Part shown: positions 20,616 to 33,986 of the stretch, in pieces
How the letters are laid out: every line of letters starts with the position of its first letter
How positions within the stretch are numbered: the first letter of the stretch is position 1
Source: Drosophila miranda
Taxonomy: Eukaryota > Arthropoda > Insecta > Diptera > Drosophilidae
Length of the DNA: 64,000 nt
Reading direction: 5' to 3'
Assembly: GCF_003369915.1 (NCBI RefSeq)
Contig: NW_022881603.1
Location: 3,968,001-4,032,000 of the forward strand
Program-made: the position numbers and the translations under genes
Notes under the pieces: model-generated
Database searches by the model: none
The model's input: the letters and a program-made list of their open reading frames with translations, nothing else
Told to the model about the DNA's origin: nothing

Positions 20616-22225
20616 ATGAATACCCTCCTAGCACTCCTCACACTCACGGTTTCCGCCCAAGCATCGGTCAAACTGAACGACTATTCCACGGCGAGCTACA
20701 TCCCGATCGTCGACGGCGACGTCGTCATCTGGGACAGGCCCGGATACTTGAGCCACACCACGAACGTCACGTCCTACGAAGATTACGCCGACCGAACCCA
20801 ACGGGCCATCGAAGAGTTCAAGGATGTCTCAGGTGATACGCGCCGACCTAGAGCGCATCAGGGACCTGGTCGCCACCCTGCGGATCCACCAACGGGAAGC
20901 CCGAAGCATCAACGTACTCGGAACCGCGCTGAAAGTGGTAGCCGGGACCCCCGACTTCGACGACTGGGAGCAGATGAAATTTAAGCAGACCCACTGGTAG
21001 ACGCCAGCAACAGGCAGATCAAGATTAACACGAAGATTCAGGCCCGCCTAAACGAGATGACCGGACTGATGAACCACATTGTGAAATCGGACGACGCAGA
21101 GGACAACCTGCTGGCGGAGAGCATGGTAGCCAGAAACCGAATCGTGATCACCGACCTAGAGAACCTCATCCTGGGGCTGACACTAGCCAAAATCAAGATG
21201 GTGAGCCCGACCCTCCTCGCCGGCACCGACATCCGCGAGCTGAACGAGCAGCACTTCGCTAACATAAGCCTGGTGGAACTCCTGGAAGTCTCCAACGTCA
21301 CCGCCTTCCAGGGCGCCGACCTACTACGGTTTCTGATAAGGTTCCCCCAGCCCAAGCTCATCTGCAAGAAGTTGCTCATACTCCCGGTCCAACACGGGAA
21401 CAAAATCTTGGATTTCAGCGACGAAGGAGCAGTGGCCGAGTGCGGGACCCGGGTGCTCAACATCGGCAGCTGCGAACCCAGCAAGGAGCGACGATTAACT
21501 ACCTGCGCGCAACAACTAGTAGCAAGATCCACTGCACACTGCGCCACGCTACCCGGACACCTGGACCTAGTAACAACAGTCGACCACGGCACGATCATCG
21601 TAAACGACGCCAACGTGACCGTCCTCGACGACGCAGGAGCCACACACGACATCTCGGGGACATACCTCATCTCGTACTCCAGCCGAGTCGCACTGAACGG
21701 CACCTGGTACGTCAACCACCTGGGCGAGTCCAAAAGGAAAGCAGTAGTATCAGCTATGGCCCGAGTCAACGTGACGGACCACCACGAGAGTCTCAGCTTA
21801 CCGTTCTTACGAGAACTAAGCCTGAAGAATCTCAACCACATCGACAACCGCGCGACTTACTGACAGTGAAGAGTACGTCATCGTACATACTCACACTCGT
21901 CACCGTCGTACCCATCTGCGTCATCATCGGAATGTTATACCGCCGCCGCAACGTAAAGGCGCCGGAACAGAACGCCGACGCAGCGCAGAGCAAAGAAAAC
22001 GGCCAACAACCGCCGATCGCGCCGTACCGCGCCCCCCAAGTCACGACGACGTCAGCCAAACCAGGGGCCAGACCCTATCAACCTCCCCCCCCCGACGAAG
22101 CAACTCGCGAACACCGTCCCCAGACCGCAAACAACGATCAACGAAGTCTAAGAGACGACCCGGCGCCAAGCCCAGAAGACGACCCCGGCCACGAACAACG
22201 GAAACACGAACCCACGGAAGCATAA
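20616..22225 (+). pseudogene. Envelope-like gene of the env-bearing element, frameshifted
   Basis: Begins with an ATG and a plausible signal peptide (MNTLLALLTLTVSAQA). The frame breaks near 20830, resumes from about 21000 as a 268-codon ectodomain-like segment (open 21057-21863) with several Cys and N-x-S/T sites, stops at TGA 21861-21863, and continues in a third frame with a hydrophobic segment suited to a membrane anchor (YILTLVTVVPICVIIGMLY, about 21880-21940), a basic stop-transfer RRR, and a hydrophilic tail to 22225. The architecture is that of a retroviral-type envelope, as described for Osvaldo. At least two frame breaks, so no protein is expected. Confidence 0.75.
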
Positions 22226-22546
22226 AAAGAAAAGAAAACGCACCCGTCAGCGGGAGGACCCGGGAACACTGTCGAAACAGCCCGAGGATCCAATTGCACC
22301 CCAGAACCGCTGACGAGGACCCTCATCAAGGTACAACGCTGAAAGGGAAAAGCAACAACAGAGTGGGCAACGAACACCGCCAACCGGATCCTGCCGACGC
22401 CTCTAATCCAGGAGGTACGGTGGCGACTAGAGCCGCGGGGTCGGACCCTATTCGACAGTTGGTGGTTCGAACAAAGGTACAGGACCCACCGCCGCGCACC
22501 CGACGCACGAGTCTTCGTAACTCTCGTCGGGGAAGAAAGGGGAGGG

Positions 22547-23265
22547 TGTAACGAACCTAAAAGGTTTCGATACAATCCGTCCACCGACCTATAATGAGCG
22601 CATCGCACCGCACCCCACAACCAGCGCCCCCTCCGCAAGCAACCACCGATCAACACGCGCCAACTCCAGAACGATGACTAAAGACATCAGGTCACGCGAG
22701 CTTCCCCCCACCACAAGCCAAGCCATCGGCCGAGTGCGGTTTTCCGGGTTCATCGACGGAGGAAAGTCGGCGCCGCCAAAATCTTCAACGATCACCAAGA
22801 ACGGCAAAGTGCGCCCCGACGCGGAAGTGCATTTGTCAAACCCGCCGACCCAGCAATACGGGCCTATAAAAAGACGGCGACGAGAACCAAAGAGCAACTT
22901 ACGCAGAGACCCGGCCCGGAGTACAGACGCGGTACCCGGAACTCACCAGAAGACATCGGCGCCCAATTAAAATAAGTTCATTTAAACCGCTAAGAAATAC
23001 AATAAAGTGTCAAATTATCAAAGTAAAAACACCCGATTGCGTAAGTTCACGCCAATTAGCCGAGGCACCGACGTCGCCCCGCCCCGAGTCCACACAGTCG
23101 TTTCGTATACACGACGAGCGACGCCCATTCTAGCCCCGATCCACCTCTCTACGACAGGCCGCCCCTGACGCCGCCCTTAAGGTTCCATCACATTTCTACA
23201 AATTTCTTGTGGATTGACCCCTGGACGGGACTGAGCTTACCTCAGCCTGAAATAGGTACATAACA
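22547..23265 (+). repeat. 3' LTR of the env-bearing element (complete)
   Basis: 719 bp, TGTAACGAACC...ACATAACA, following the purine tract GAAAGGGGAGGG. It differs from the 5' LTR remnant at about six positions, including one indel in a C run near 23165. Confidence 0.92.
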
Positions 23266-23604
23266 GTGGATGCCACAGATTTTCGCTTTTTGTGGGGGCG
23301 GAAGTGAGCGGGGCAAAGTTTTGAAATATTCTTGTAGCAGTGACATATCACAGAAGTCTGGATCCAAAACATCGTTGCTCTCGCCCTTATAGTCTTTGAG
23401 CACTGGGCGCTTAAGGGGACGGACAGACGGACGGACGGACAGACGGACAGACAGACATGGCTCAATCGACTCGGCTATTGATGCTGATCAAGAATATATA
23501 TACTTTATGGGGTCGGAAAACGATTCCTTCTGGACGTTACACACATCCACTTTTACCACAAATCTAATATACCCCAATACTCATTTTGAGTATCGGGTAT
23601 AATT
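23266..23604 (-). mobile_element. DINE, 5' half only
   Basis: The conserved 5' half of a DINE in minus orientation: GTGGATGCCACAGATTTTCG block, GACG/GACA microsatellite (about 23415-23458), and the end GAGTATCGGGTATA. The hairpin end is missing, cut off at the LTR boundary 23265. Confidence 0.9.
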
Positions 23605-23755
23605 AGCAAAACATTGAAGTTCATTTGGAATGCAGTAGCAAAAATATAAGGATTGTGTTAACTAAAATCACTTACAAAGTGGATTTCAATACCATTTGGA
23701 TTTGAAGAATTTCAACGAAAGATCAAAGTAATTATTTAGTAGGATAGGGAAGACC

Positions 23756-24039
23756 TCACTTGCAGGGCTGTTGAATGTGATTCTGTGTCTTCTGCTGGAC
23801 AGACATTGGGGGCTTAGGCAAGTGTGCCATCTGGGCAGAGGCTGGCGTAAAGTCCGTGTGTCCCTTCACGGGAGCACCGCTCACCACAGCCGAGTTCACG
23901 CTAACGGGTTGTGTCAGACCAGTGCAATCCTCGGCATCCTTGGGGGCACGCTCCGATGCAGTGGGCTTGTGCTGGACAATACGCATGCCTTCAAAGCAGG
24001 TGGGTGTCAAGCCACGAGATTGGGTTGTTCATCAGACAT
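23756..24039 (-). pseudogene. Dap1: Dap1-like (death-associated protein 1) pseudogene, copy A
   Basis: The ATG at 24039 begins a small protein resembling DAP-1 (AGHPPALKA, then GGMRIVQ-like, then TPASAQMAHLPKPP, ending HIQQPCK). Two lesions: the Gly codon of the GHPPA motif is TGA in this copy (near 24008), and a deletion of about 7 bases before MRIVQ throws the rest out of frame (the C-terminal half is open in a second frame to 23756). No intron is visible. DAP-1 proteins are small, disordered, mTOR-regulated suppressors of autophagy. The assignment rests on the GHPPA, MRIVQ and HIQQP motifs. Confidence 0.75.
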
Positions 24040-24075
24040 TTTCAGTAGGTTATAAGCTCTTCTAAATGCGCGGTT

Positions 24076-24448
24076 CTGCTCTTATAGGTTCTGAGATCCT
24101 TGAACTCATATTTTGCAATTGGCAAAACCGACCATGAAACCTGTGTGTTAGAGAGAGACAGACCAAGAAAGAATGAAATTGTTTTCTTGATTCTGGCTAT
24201 AATAATTATACGATCTGGTTGAGATTTTACACTCTAGAACATATAGTCATCCTCTACGATTCTGCGTTTTTGGTTTTATCGTATCTTTAAAAATGTGGAT
24301 GCCACAGATTTTCGTCCTTTGTGGTGGCGGAAGTGGGCGGGGCGAAGTTTTGAAATATTTTTGTAGCAGTGACATATCACAGAAGTCTGGATCCAAAACA
24401 TCGTTGCTCTAGCTCTTATTCTCTACTCATTTTGAGTATCGGGTATAA
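24076..24448 (-). mobile_element. DINE remnant with internal deletion (unit A)
   Basis: Starts mid-element (GTTCTGAGATCCTTGAACTC), has the GA-rich TTAGAGAGAGACAG block and the GTGGATGCCACAG block, then jumps straight to TACTCATTTTGAGTATCGGG, so the microsatellite and adjacent conserved block are deleted. The same deletion is in unit B. Confidence 0.85.
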
Positions 24449-24888
24449 ATATACAGACAACAACTCATTCGATTGAATGGGAATGCTATACCCCTTTCTG
24501 TGGCATGGGATTAAAAATACACAAGCAAATTCAATTTTAGAAGCACCATAATTTCGAGTAATTTAACCAGCTCAGTGTCTGTTATTAGAGTGAATTTCCA
24601 CTCTGATGTTTGCCAATCAAGCTCCCTCTTATTTGATGTACAATTTAATTCCATATCTGTACCACAGAATTCGTTTAAGCTGCAAAAACAAACCGAAAAC
24701 TTTCGGTTCGGTTTGACTACTTTGCTACACGTTCGTTTGACTTTATTTCAACGATAACATTTTGCTTTAATCTACAATCTATTTTGTGTAACAATCTGAG
24801 AAGCCAATTCAAAGCATTTTCCTCCACAAGCATTACAGAAATTAGTCAGGTCAGAACAGAGCAGGAATGTCCAAAGAGATGCTCATAC
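24449..24888. other. Non-coding segment of unit A, no gene seen
   Basis: Region downstream of the Or43a-like copy. Matches 29386-29760 of unit B up to about 24821, where the deletion that removed the last two exons occurs. A short hairpin (GAAAACTTTCGGTT region near 24695) is visible, otherwise nothing. Confidence 0.6.
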
Positions 24889-26067
24889 CTCAATGACCAA
24901 GTCGTTGGCCCGATTGTAGTAGGTGTACAGCACATAGAGCTTGGTGAGGATGTACATCACGATCGAGACTATTTGGGTGGGTGAAGTAATCTGAAAGGAC
25001 AGCACAATGGTGGGCTATAGTCGATGTTCTGACTATGGGATACCCGATACTCATAACGAGCTATAAGATTATCAATCTAAAGTTCGGCAGACGGCTTTCT
25101 ATGGGCACACCAGGTATTCACTTCTTACCATATTCAGGCAGAAGAGAAGAGAGCAGATGATAGAACCAAAGACGATTGCTTCGATGGCCACAATGAGGTT
25201 TACCAAGTCGTTGAAGTTACGCACATAACTGAAAGAGAGAGACGCTCAAGCCTGACCAAAAGGTGCACCCAGCACTCACGTTCACGCTTACCCTATCACT
25301 TCGATGTAAAAGCGAATGCAGGCGGTCAGCCTTTGATAGCGTGCCCCAGCGTCCTGCTGCTGGCCACCAATCAGCGACAATTTGTGCACCAGAATCCGCA
25401 GCATGGCCCTACCGAAGAGGGCGAAGCCCGCAAAGACACTGACAAAGGGCATGTACAGGACGCTCAGGAGCAGGGGCGTTGGAATCTGCAGCAAGTAGAA
25501 AATTTCATAGACGGGCGTGCGGGTCATGTCCAGCAGTGGAAGGGCCACGCCAAAGGGATGACCTGAATGGGGGAAAAGGAGTCCGTATAAGGTAAGGATT
25601 TCTGAGGCCAGTCACTCACTTCGATCGTCTTTGAAAAGGGTGAAGACCAGGGCCCCAACAATGTCCAGGAAGGAGGCTGTCCAATTGAAAACGGCCAGGC
25701 GATGGGCTTCTCGCTCCGCCTCCAGCAGGATGGTCCGACTGTATTCGTCGCCAGAATCGAGTATCCATCGATAGAGCCTGAACAGCTCCTCTAGAAATTT
25801 CTCAAACTCCCGACGCTTGATTATGACCAGCCACGTCCGCATCAAGGAATTGAAAATGGCCGCAAAAAAGAACAGGTTGAGGAGGAAAGCGAGGTCGCTC
25901 CACATGCGGAGCAGATAGAAGAACTGCATCAGATTCATGGCGCACACGGGCAGTACAAAGGCAAACTTCCGCCAACTGGTGCCCGGAGTGGGATACAGCA
26001 CGGCCATGTATTTTCAAATTCTCACGTTGATCCCCACCAAACCAATTTCGTCGATTGTCGTTGCCAT
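24889..26067 (-). pseudogene. Or43a: Odorant receptor Or43a-like pseudogene, copy A (exons 1-4)
   Basis: A 7-transmembrane insect odorant receptor. Exons on the minus strand: 26067-25620, 25562-25292, 25228-25129 and 24990-24889, all with GT/AG-type borders and phases that fit. Recognisable blocks: [84 protein letters not shown]. These I recall from D. melanogaster Or43a. Codon 18 is TGA (26014-26016) where copy B has Trp. The last two exons, carrying the WYEGN and RVGNVYPMT blocks, are deleted here. Non-functional. Confidence 0.85.
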
Positions 26068-27443
26068 TTATATTCCTCCCACTTGTCCTTGTGCTCCTCC
26101 ACTCTGTAAGATCCACTTTGAACTGTGCCGCAAAGTGCTGGGCAAATGTCTTTTATTCTTCTTGTCAATCGACGCCCTCGAATGGTGGCGATTTGCGGCT
26201 TGCGGATAGGCATTGGGATTGGGTACTTCGAATAGGAATCGGAACTGAAGTCATTTGCCAATCGTCATTGCGAAGTCTATAATTTAACTAATGGCCTAAT
26301 GATGAGTGTGATGTAAGTGACGTGGAATTGCGTTGGTTTTACGGCCGGGTGCTGATTGAAAAGCCTCCCCGGAAAATTAGCATGTGACATTTCTATACAT
26401 AACTAAGTCATTTATTTTACCATTGAAAGGGGCATTCTTTAGCCAGTTGCGAAAAACTTTAAGGATTCATCAAGGCTTGAAATTACTCGGAATGAGCCCT
26501 AGTACCCGTTTCTCTACAACTTTATGCAAAATCTCAGTTTAAATCCAGAAAATAATCTTCTTGAAAGCAGTTTCCCCAATTGTGATGCCTCTAGTTTCAC
26601 TGAACCCCCAAAGTTGTTTTTTTTTGGCTGTACGAATGGAAAACCATTCTATTTGTATAATTTGGTACCTTATTGGATGGCGGCTTTCTTAAATGTTATC
26701 TATTCCTTAGCAGCCAACTCCCTAATAAGTTGCCACAAGTCTTTTCAACAGGTTTTGCCTGAATTAAAGTTGATTTTTGTGCTACATACAAATAAGCATT
26801 TAATTTTGCAATCGATTTTCCTGTGCCCCTCCAGAAACCTTCACTTTCATCCGCCTAGAAAAAAGGTCCATGTTCCAGGTTCCATGCTCTGTCGCACAGC
26901 CAGTCAAAAAGCTAACGAGCCGCTAACGCTGCCAGGCAGACAGGGCATCACTGGAGGAAGAGGAGAGGTTGGACAGGACAGGAAAGGACAGGACAGGTTG
27001 GTCGGGAATCTGAAGCGATAGCTGGGATGACTTATTAAACAATTAAACCAGTTTATCCGTAAACAACTGGGCAAACATGCCAGAGCATAGGCAAATATTT
27101 TGGCCAGGCCGCTTATCATGCATACGGCCGAAGGTCCAGCAGGAAGTGGGGTTCCATTCATGGAAGGCCGTCCCGAGCAGACAACCAGGATTTCTTCGTA
27201 GCACAGAAAAAATACCATATAAAAATCAACAAGCGCCCTGGCCAAACATAATTCAGCAACAATGCTGGCTCAGCAAATATGGCAAGGGAATTAAAATGGG
27301 AACAGGACCAGCGCAAGGGCCAGCCAGAAAGGAGTCCACAGCCACAGCCACAGCCAATGCCAATGCCAATGCCAAGCCCATAAAGGCACACATTATGGCC
27401 ACTTAACCGCGCGCTATGCCGCAAAAAGGCAAAGGGACAAAGC
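26068..27443. other. Upstream DNA of the Or43a-like copy, unit A; no gene seen
   Basis: Matches 31529-32886. Contains a short purine repeat (GGACAGGACAGGAAAGGACA, about 26970) and CACAGC/CAATGC hexamer runs near 27340-27375. The short ORFs here have no recognisable motifs and differ between the two units by frame-breaking indels, so I treat the segment as non-coding. Confidence 0.6.
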
Positions 27444-28538
27444 AAACGAGGGGGAACGTTGTGAGTTGCTGCGGAGACCGCAACTCTACAGTTATACCCG
27501 ATACTAAGTCAGTATGGCTCTCCTCCGGCAGACGCCGCTAATATTAAACGACACGACAAGGAGTGCGTGCGAGAGAGACAGAAAATCAGTCTGAGCGTGA
27601 CGTCGGGGGCTGCGTAGCCAGTGCAAATTGATTTGTTCCTTTTGGCTATAAAAATGATCTGATCTGATCCAGATTCAGCAATCTGATAGATATGGTCATT
27701 ATCTATGATTCTGCGTTTTTAGTTTTCTCGAATGTGCAATATTGTGGATGCAACAGATTTTCGTTCTTTGTGGGGGCGGAAAAGGGTGGGGCGAAATTCT
27801 GAGATATACGTTTTATAGTGATATCTAACAGAAGTGCGGATACCAAATTTGGTTACTCTAGCCTTAATAGTCTCTGAGATTTGTGGATGCCCCAGATTTT
27901 CGTCCTTTGCGGGGGCGGAAGGGGGTGTGGCGAAATTTGGACACGAAACGGTCAACGTCCGATATCAGAGGAGTGTGGATACCAAATTTGGTTGCTCTGG
28001 CTCTTATAGGTTCTGAGATCCTTGAACTCATATTTTGCAATTGACAAAACCGACCATGAAACCTGTGTGTTAGAGAGAGACAGAGCGAGAAAGAATGAAA
28101 TTGTTTTCTTGATTCTGGCTTTAATCATTATTCGATCTGGTTCAGATTTTGCACTGTAGAAGATATGGTCATCCTCACCGATTGTGCGTTTTTGGTTTTA
28201 TCGTATCTTTAAAAATGTGGATGCCACAGATTTTCGTCCTTTGTGGGGGCGGAAGTGGGCGGGGCGAAGTTTTGAAATATTTTTGTAGCAGAAGTCTGGA
28301 TCCAAAACATCGTTGCTCTAGCTCTTATAGTCTTTGAGCACTAGGCGCTGAAGGGGACGGACGGACGGACGGACGGACAGACGGACAGACAGACAGGGCT
28401 CAATCGACTCGGCTATTGATTCTGATCAAGAATATATATACTTTATGGGGTCGGAAACGATTCCTTCTGGACGTTACACACATCCACTTTTACCACAAAT
28501 CTAATATACCCCAATACTCATTTTGAGTATCGGGTATA
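27444..28538 (-). mobile_element. DINE, full length, between units A and B
   Basis: Minus orientation: AAACGAGGGGGAACGTTGTG, stem-loop with arms GAGTTGC/GCAACTC (27461-27485), GA-rich blocks, GACG/GACA microsatellite (about 28358-28400), end GAGTATCGGGTATA. Confidence 0.92.
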
Positions 28539-28692
28539 ATTAGCAAAACATTGAAGTTCATTTGGAATGCAGTAGCAAAAATATAAGGATTGTGTTAACT
28601 TAAATCACTTACAAAGTGGATTTCAATACCATTTGGATTTGAAGAATTTCAACGAAAGATCAAAGTAATTATTTAGTAGGATAAGGAAGACC

Positions 28693-28976
28693 TCACTTGC
28701 AGGGCTGTTGAATGTGATTCTGTGTCTTCTGCTGAACAGACATTGGGGGCTTAGGCAAGTGTGCCACCTGGGCAGAAGCTGGCGTAAAGTCCGTGTGTCC
28801 CTTCACGGGAGCACCGCTCACCACAGCCGAGTTCACGCTAACGGGTTGTGTCAGACCAGTGCAATCCTCGGCATCCTTGGGGGCACGCTCCGATGCAGTG
28901 GGCTTGTGCTGGACAATACGCATGCCTTCAAAGCAGGTGGGTGTCCAGCCACGAGATTGGGTTGTTCATCAGACAT
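28693..28976 (-). pseudogene. Dap1: Dap1-like pseudogene, copy B
   Basis: As copy A, but the codon that is TGA in A is GGA (Gly) here, so the first 16 or so codons read normally. The deletion before MRIVQ is shared, so the C-terminal half (to 28693) is out of frame in both copies. The shared lesion predates the duplication; the stop in A came after. Confidence 0.75.
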
Positions 28977-29012
28977 TTTCAGTAGGTTATAAGCTCTTCT
29001 AAATGCGCGGTT

Positions 29013-29385
29013 CTGCTCTTATAGGTTCTGAGATCCTTGAACTCATATTTTGCAATTGGCAAAACCGACCATGAAACCTGTGTGTTAGAGAGAGACAGAC
29101 CAAGAAAGAATGAAATTGTTTTCTTGATTCTGGCTATAATAATTATACGACCTGGTTGAGATCTTACACTCTAGAACATATAGTCATCCTCTACGATTCT
29201 GCGTTTTTGGTTTTATCGTATCTTTAAAAATGTGGATGCCACAGATTTTCGTCCTTTGTGGGGGCGGAAGTGGGCGGGGCGAAGTTTTGAAATATTTTTG
29301 TAGCAGTGACATATCACAGAAGTCTGGATCCAAAACATCGTTGCTCTAGCTCTTATTCTCTACTCATTTTGAGTATCGGGTATAA
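29013..29385 (-). mobile_element. DINE remnant with internal deletion (unit B)
   Basis: Same structure and same internal deletion as 24076-24448. Confidence 0.85.
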
Positions 29386-30012
29386 ATATACAGACAACAA
29401 CTCATTCGATTGAATGGGAATGCTGTACCCCTTTCTGTGGCATGGGATTAAAAATACACAAGCAAATTCAATTTTAGAAGCACCATAATTTCGAGTAATT
29501 TAACCAGATCAGTGTCTGTTATTAGAGTGAATTTCCACTCTGATGTTTGCCAATCAAGCTCCCTCTTATTTGATGTACAATTTAATTCCATATCTGTACC
29601 ACAGAATTCGTTTAAGCTGCAAAAACAAACCGAAAACTTTCGGTTCGGTTTGACTACTTTGCTACACGTTCGTTTGACTTTATTTCAACGATAACATTTT
29701 GCTTTAATCTACAATATATTTTGTGTAACAATCTGAGAAGCCAATTCAAAGCATTTTCCTCTTTACACGAGGACCCAGAAGCCAGTAGCCAGTAGCCAGG
29801 AGCCAGGGTTTTGACTCCATGCCAGAGCACTACGATTGCAAACAGTCCGATTAAATCCTTTCAAACGAGAAGCATATGCAAATGGCAAAAAGCTAGGGAC
29901 CGTCAGGACCAGGACCGCCAGCAACAACTACAGAAACAACTTTTTTCATTACTCAGATCGCTGGCGCTGTGCAAGGGATTGGGGGTTGAGGAATGCTCTG
30001 GTCTCTTTCAGC
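29386..30012. other. Non-coding segment of unit B, no gene seen
   Basis: 29386-29760 matches unit A. From 29761 it is unique to this unit: short AGCCAGT repeats (29775-29805), then the 3' flank of the receptor gene. Confidence 0.6.
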
Positions 30013-31528
<1,516 letters not shown>

Positions 31529-32886
31529 TTATATTCCTCCCACTTGTCCTTGTGCTCCTCCACTCTGTTAGATCCACTTTGAACTGTGCCGCAAAGTGCT
31601 GGGCAAATGTCTTTTATTCTTCTTGTCAATCGACGCCCTCGAATGGTGGCGATTTGCGGCTTGCGGATAGGCATTGGGATTGGGTACTTCGAATAGGAAT
31701 CGGAACTGAAGTCATTTGCCAATCGTCATTGCGAAGTCTATAATTTAACTAATGGCCTAATGATGAGTGTGATGTAAGTGACGTGGAATTGCGTTGGTTT
31801 TACGGCCGGGTGCTGATTGAAAAGCCTCCCCGGAAAATTAGCATGTGACATTTCTATACATAACTAAGTCATTTATTTTACCATTGAAAGGGGCATTCTT
31901 TAGCCAGTTGGGAAAAACTTTTAGGATTCATCAAGGCTTGAAATTACTCGGAATGAGCCCTAGTACCCGTTTCTCTACAACTTTATGCAAAATCTCAGTT
32001 TAAATCCAGAAAATAATCTTCTTGAAAGCAGTTTCCCCAATTGTGATGCCTCTAGTTTCACTGAACCCCCAAAGTTGTTTTGTTTTGGCTGTACGAATGG
32101 AAAACCATTCTATTTGTATAATTTGGTACCTTATTGGATGGCGGCTTTCTTAAATGTTATCTATTCCTTAGCAGCCAACTCCCTAATAAGTTGCCACAAG
32201 TCTTTTCAACAGGTTTTGCCTGAATTAAAGTTGATTTTTGTGCTACATACAAATAAGCATTTAATTTTGCAATCGATTTTCCTGTGCCCCTCCAGAAACC
32301 TTCACTTTCATCCGCCTAGAAAAAAGGTCTTCCATGCTCTGTCGCACAGCCAGTCAAAAGGCTAACGAGCCGCTAACGCTGCCAGGCAGACAGGGCATCA
32401 CTGGAGGAAGAGGAGAGGTTGGACAGGACAGGAAAGGACAGGACAGGTTGGTCGGGAATCTGAAGCGATAGCTGGGATGACTTATTAACAATAAAACCGG
32501 ATTATCCGTAAACAACTGGGCAAACATGCCAGAGCATAGGCAAATATTTTGGCCAGGCCGCTTATCCTGCATACGGCCGAAGGTCCAGCAGGAAGTGGGG
32601 TTCCATCCATGGAAGGCCGTCCCGAGCAGACAACCAGGATTTCTTCGTAGCACAGAAAAAATACCATATAAAAATCAACAAGCGCCCTGGCCAAACATAA
32701 TTCAGCAACAATGCTGGCTCAGCAAATATGGCAAAGGAATTAAAATGGGAACAGGACCAGCGCAAGGGCCAGCCAGAAAGGAGTCCACAGCCACAGCCAA
32801 TGCCAATGCCAATGCCAAGCCCATAAAGGCACACATTATGGCCACTTAACCGCGCGCTATGCCGCAAAAAGGCAAAGGGACAAAGC
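31529..32886. other. Upstream DNA of the Or43a-like copy, unit B; no gene seen
   Basis: Matches 26068-27443 with scattered substitutions and small indels (for example fewer CACAGC units near 32790). Confidence 0.6.
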
Positions 32887-33986
32887 AAACGAGGGGGAAC
32901 GTTGTGAGTTGCTGCGGAGACCGCAACTCTACAGTTATACCCGATACTAAGTCAGTATGGCTCTCCTCCGGCAGACGCCGCTAATATTAAACGACACGAC
33001 AAGGAGTGTGTGCGAGAGAGACAGAAAATCAGTCTGAGCGTGACGTCGGGGGCTGCGTAGCCAGTGCAAATTGATTTGTTCCTTTTGGCTATAAAAATGA
33101 TCTGATCTGATCCAGATTCAGCAATCTGATAGATATGGTCATTATCTATGATTCTGCGTTTTTAGTTTTCTCGAATGTGCAATATTGTGGATGCAACAGA
33201 TTTTCGTCCTTTGTGTGGGCGGAAAAGGGTGGGGCGAAATTCTGAGATATACGTTTTATAGTGAGATCTAACAGAAGTGCGGATACCAAATTTGGTTACT
33301 CTAGCCTTAATAGTCTCTGAGATTTGTGGATGCCCCATATTTTCGTCCTTTGCGGGGGCGGAAGGAGGTGTGGCGAAATTTGGACACGAAACGGTCAAGG
33401 TCTGATATCACAGGAGTGTGGATACCAAATTTGGTTGCTCTGGCTCTTATAGGTTCTGAGATCCTTGAACTCATATTTTGCAATTGACAAAACCGACCAT
33501 GAAACCTGTGTGTTAGAGAGAGACAGAGCGAGAAAGAATGAAATTGTTTTCTTGATTCTGGCTATAATCATTATTCGATCTGGTTCAGATTTTGCATTGT
33601 AGAAGATATGGTCATCCTCACCGATTCTGCGTTTTTGGTTTTATCGTATCTTTAAAAATGTGGATGCCACAGATTTTCGTTCTTTGTGGGGGCGGAAGTG
33701 GGCGGGGCGAAGTTTTGAAATATTTTTGTAGCAGTGACATATCACAGATATCTGGATCCAAAACATCGTTGCTCTAGCTCTTATAGTCTTTGAGCACTAG
33801 GCGCTGAAGGGGACGGACGGACGGACAGACGGACAGACAGACAGGGCTCAATCGACTCGGCTATTGATGCTGATCAAGAATATATATACTTTATGGGGTC
33901 GGAAACGATTCCTTCTGGACGTTACACACATCCACTTTTACCACAAATCTAATATACCCCAATACTCATTTTGAGTATCGGGTATA
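32887..33986 (-). mobile_element. DINE, full length, right end of unit B
   Basis: Same structure as 27444-28538, with a shorter GACG/GACA microsatellite (about 33813-33843). Confidence 0.92.

Larger units (their letters stand above)
8819..23265 (+). mobile_element. Osvaldo/Ulysses-like retrotransposon with env, split by a nested element
   Basis: 5' LTR remnant (8819-9320), primer site, gag, protease, pol, env, polypurine tract (AAGAAAGGGGAGGG, to 22546) and complete 3' LTR (22547-23265). The 5' LTR matches 22765-23265 with about six differences in 500 bases and lacks the first 218 bases. The coding regions carry several frameshifts. The element at 12458-17857 is inserted in its reverse transcriptase. 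Without it the element is about 9 kb. Confidence 0.88.
23605..28538. repeat. Tandem segmental duplication, unit A
   Basis: Contains Dap1-like pseudogene, DINE remnant, Or43a-like pseudogene, upstream DNA and a full DINE. Nearly identical to unit B (28539-33986), starting at the same base after a DINE end (TTAGCAAAACATTG). Unit A lacks about 570 bases present in B at 29761-30336, replaced by a few bases near 24822-24833. Confidence 0.93.

Noticed and set aside
26524..27021. ORF of 165 codons upstream of the Or43a-like copy A, and its counterpart in unit B
   Set aside because: No family motifs; the two copies differ by frame-changing indels at the 3' end. Treated as non-coding.
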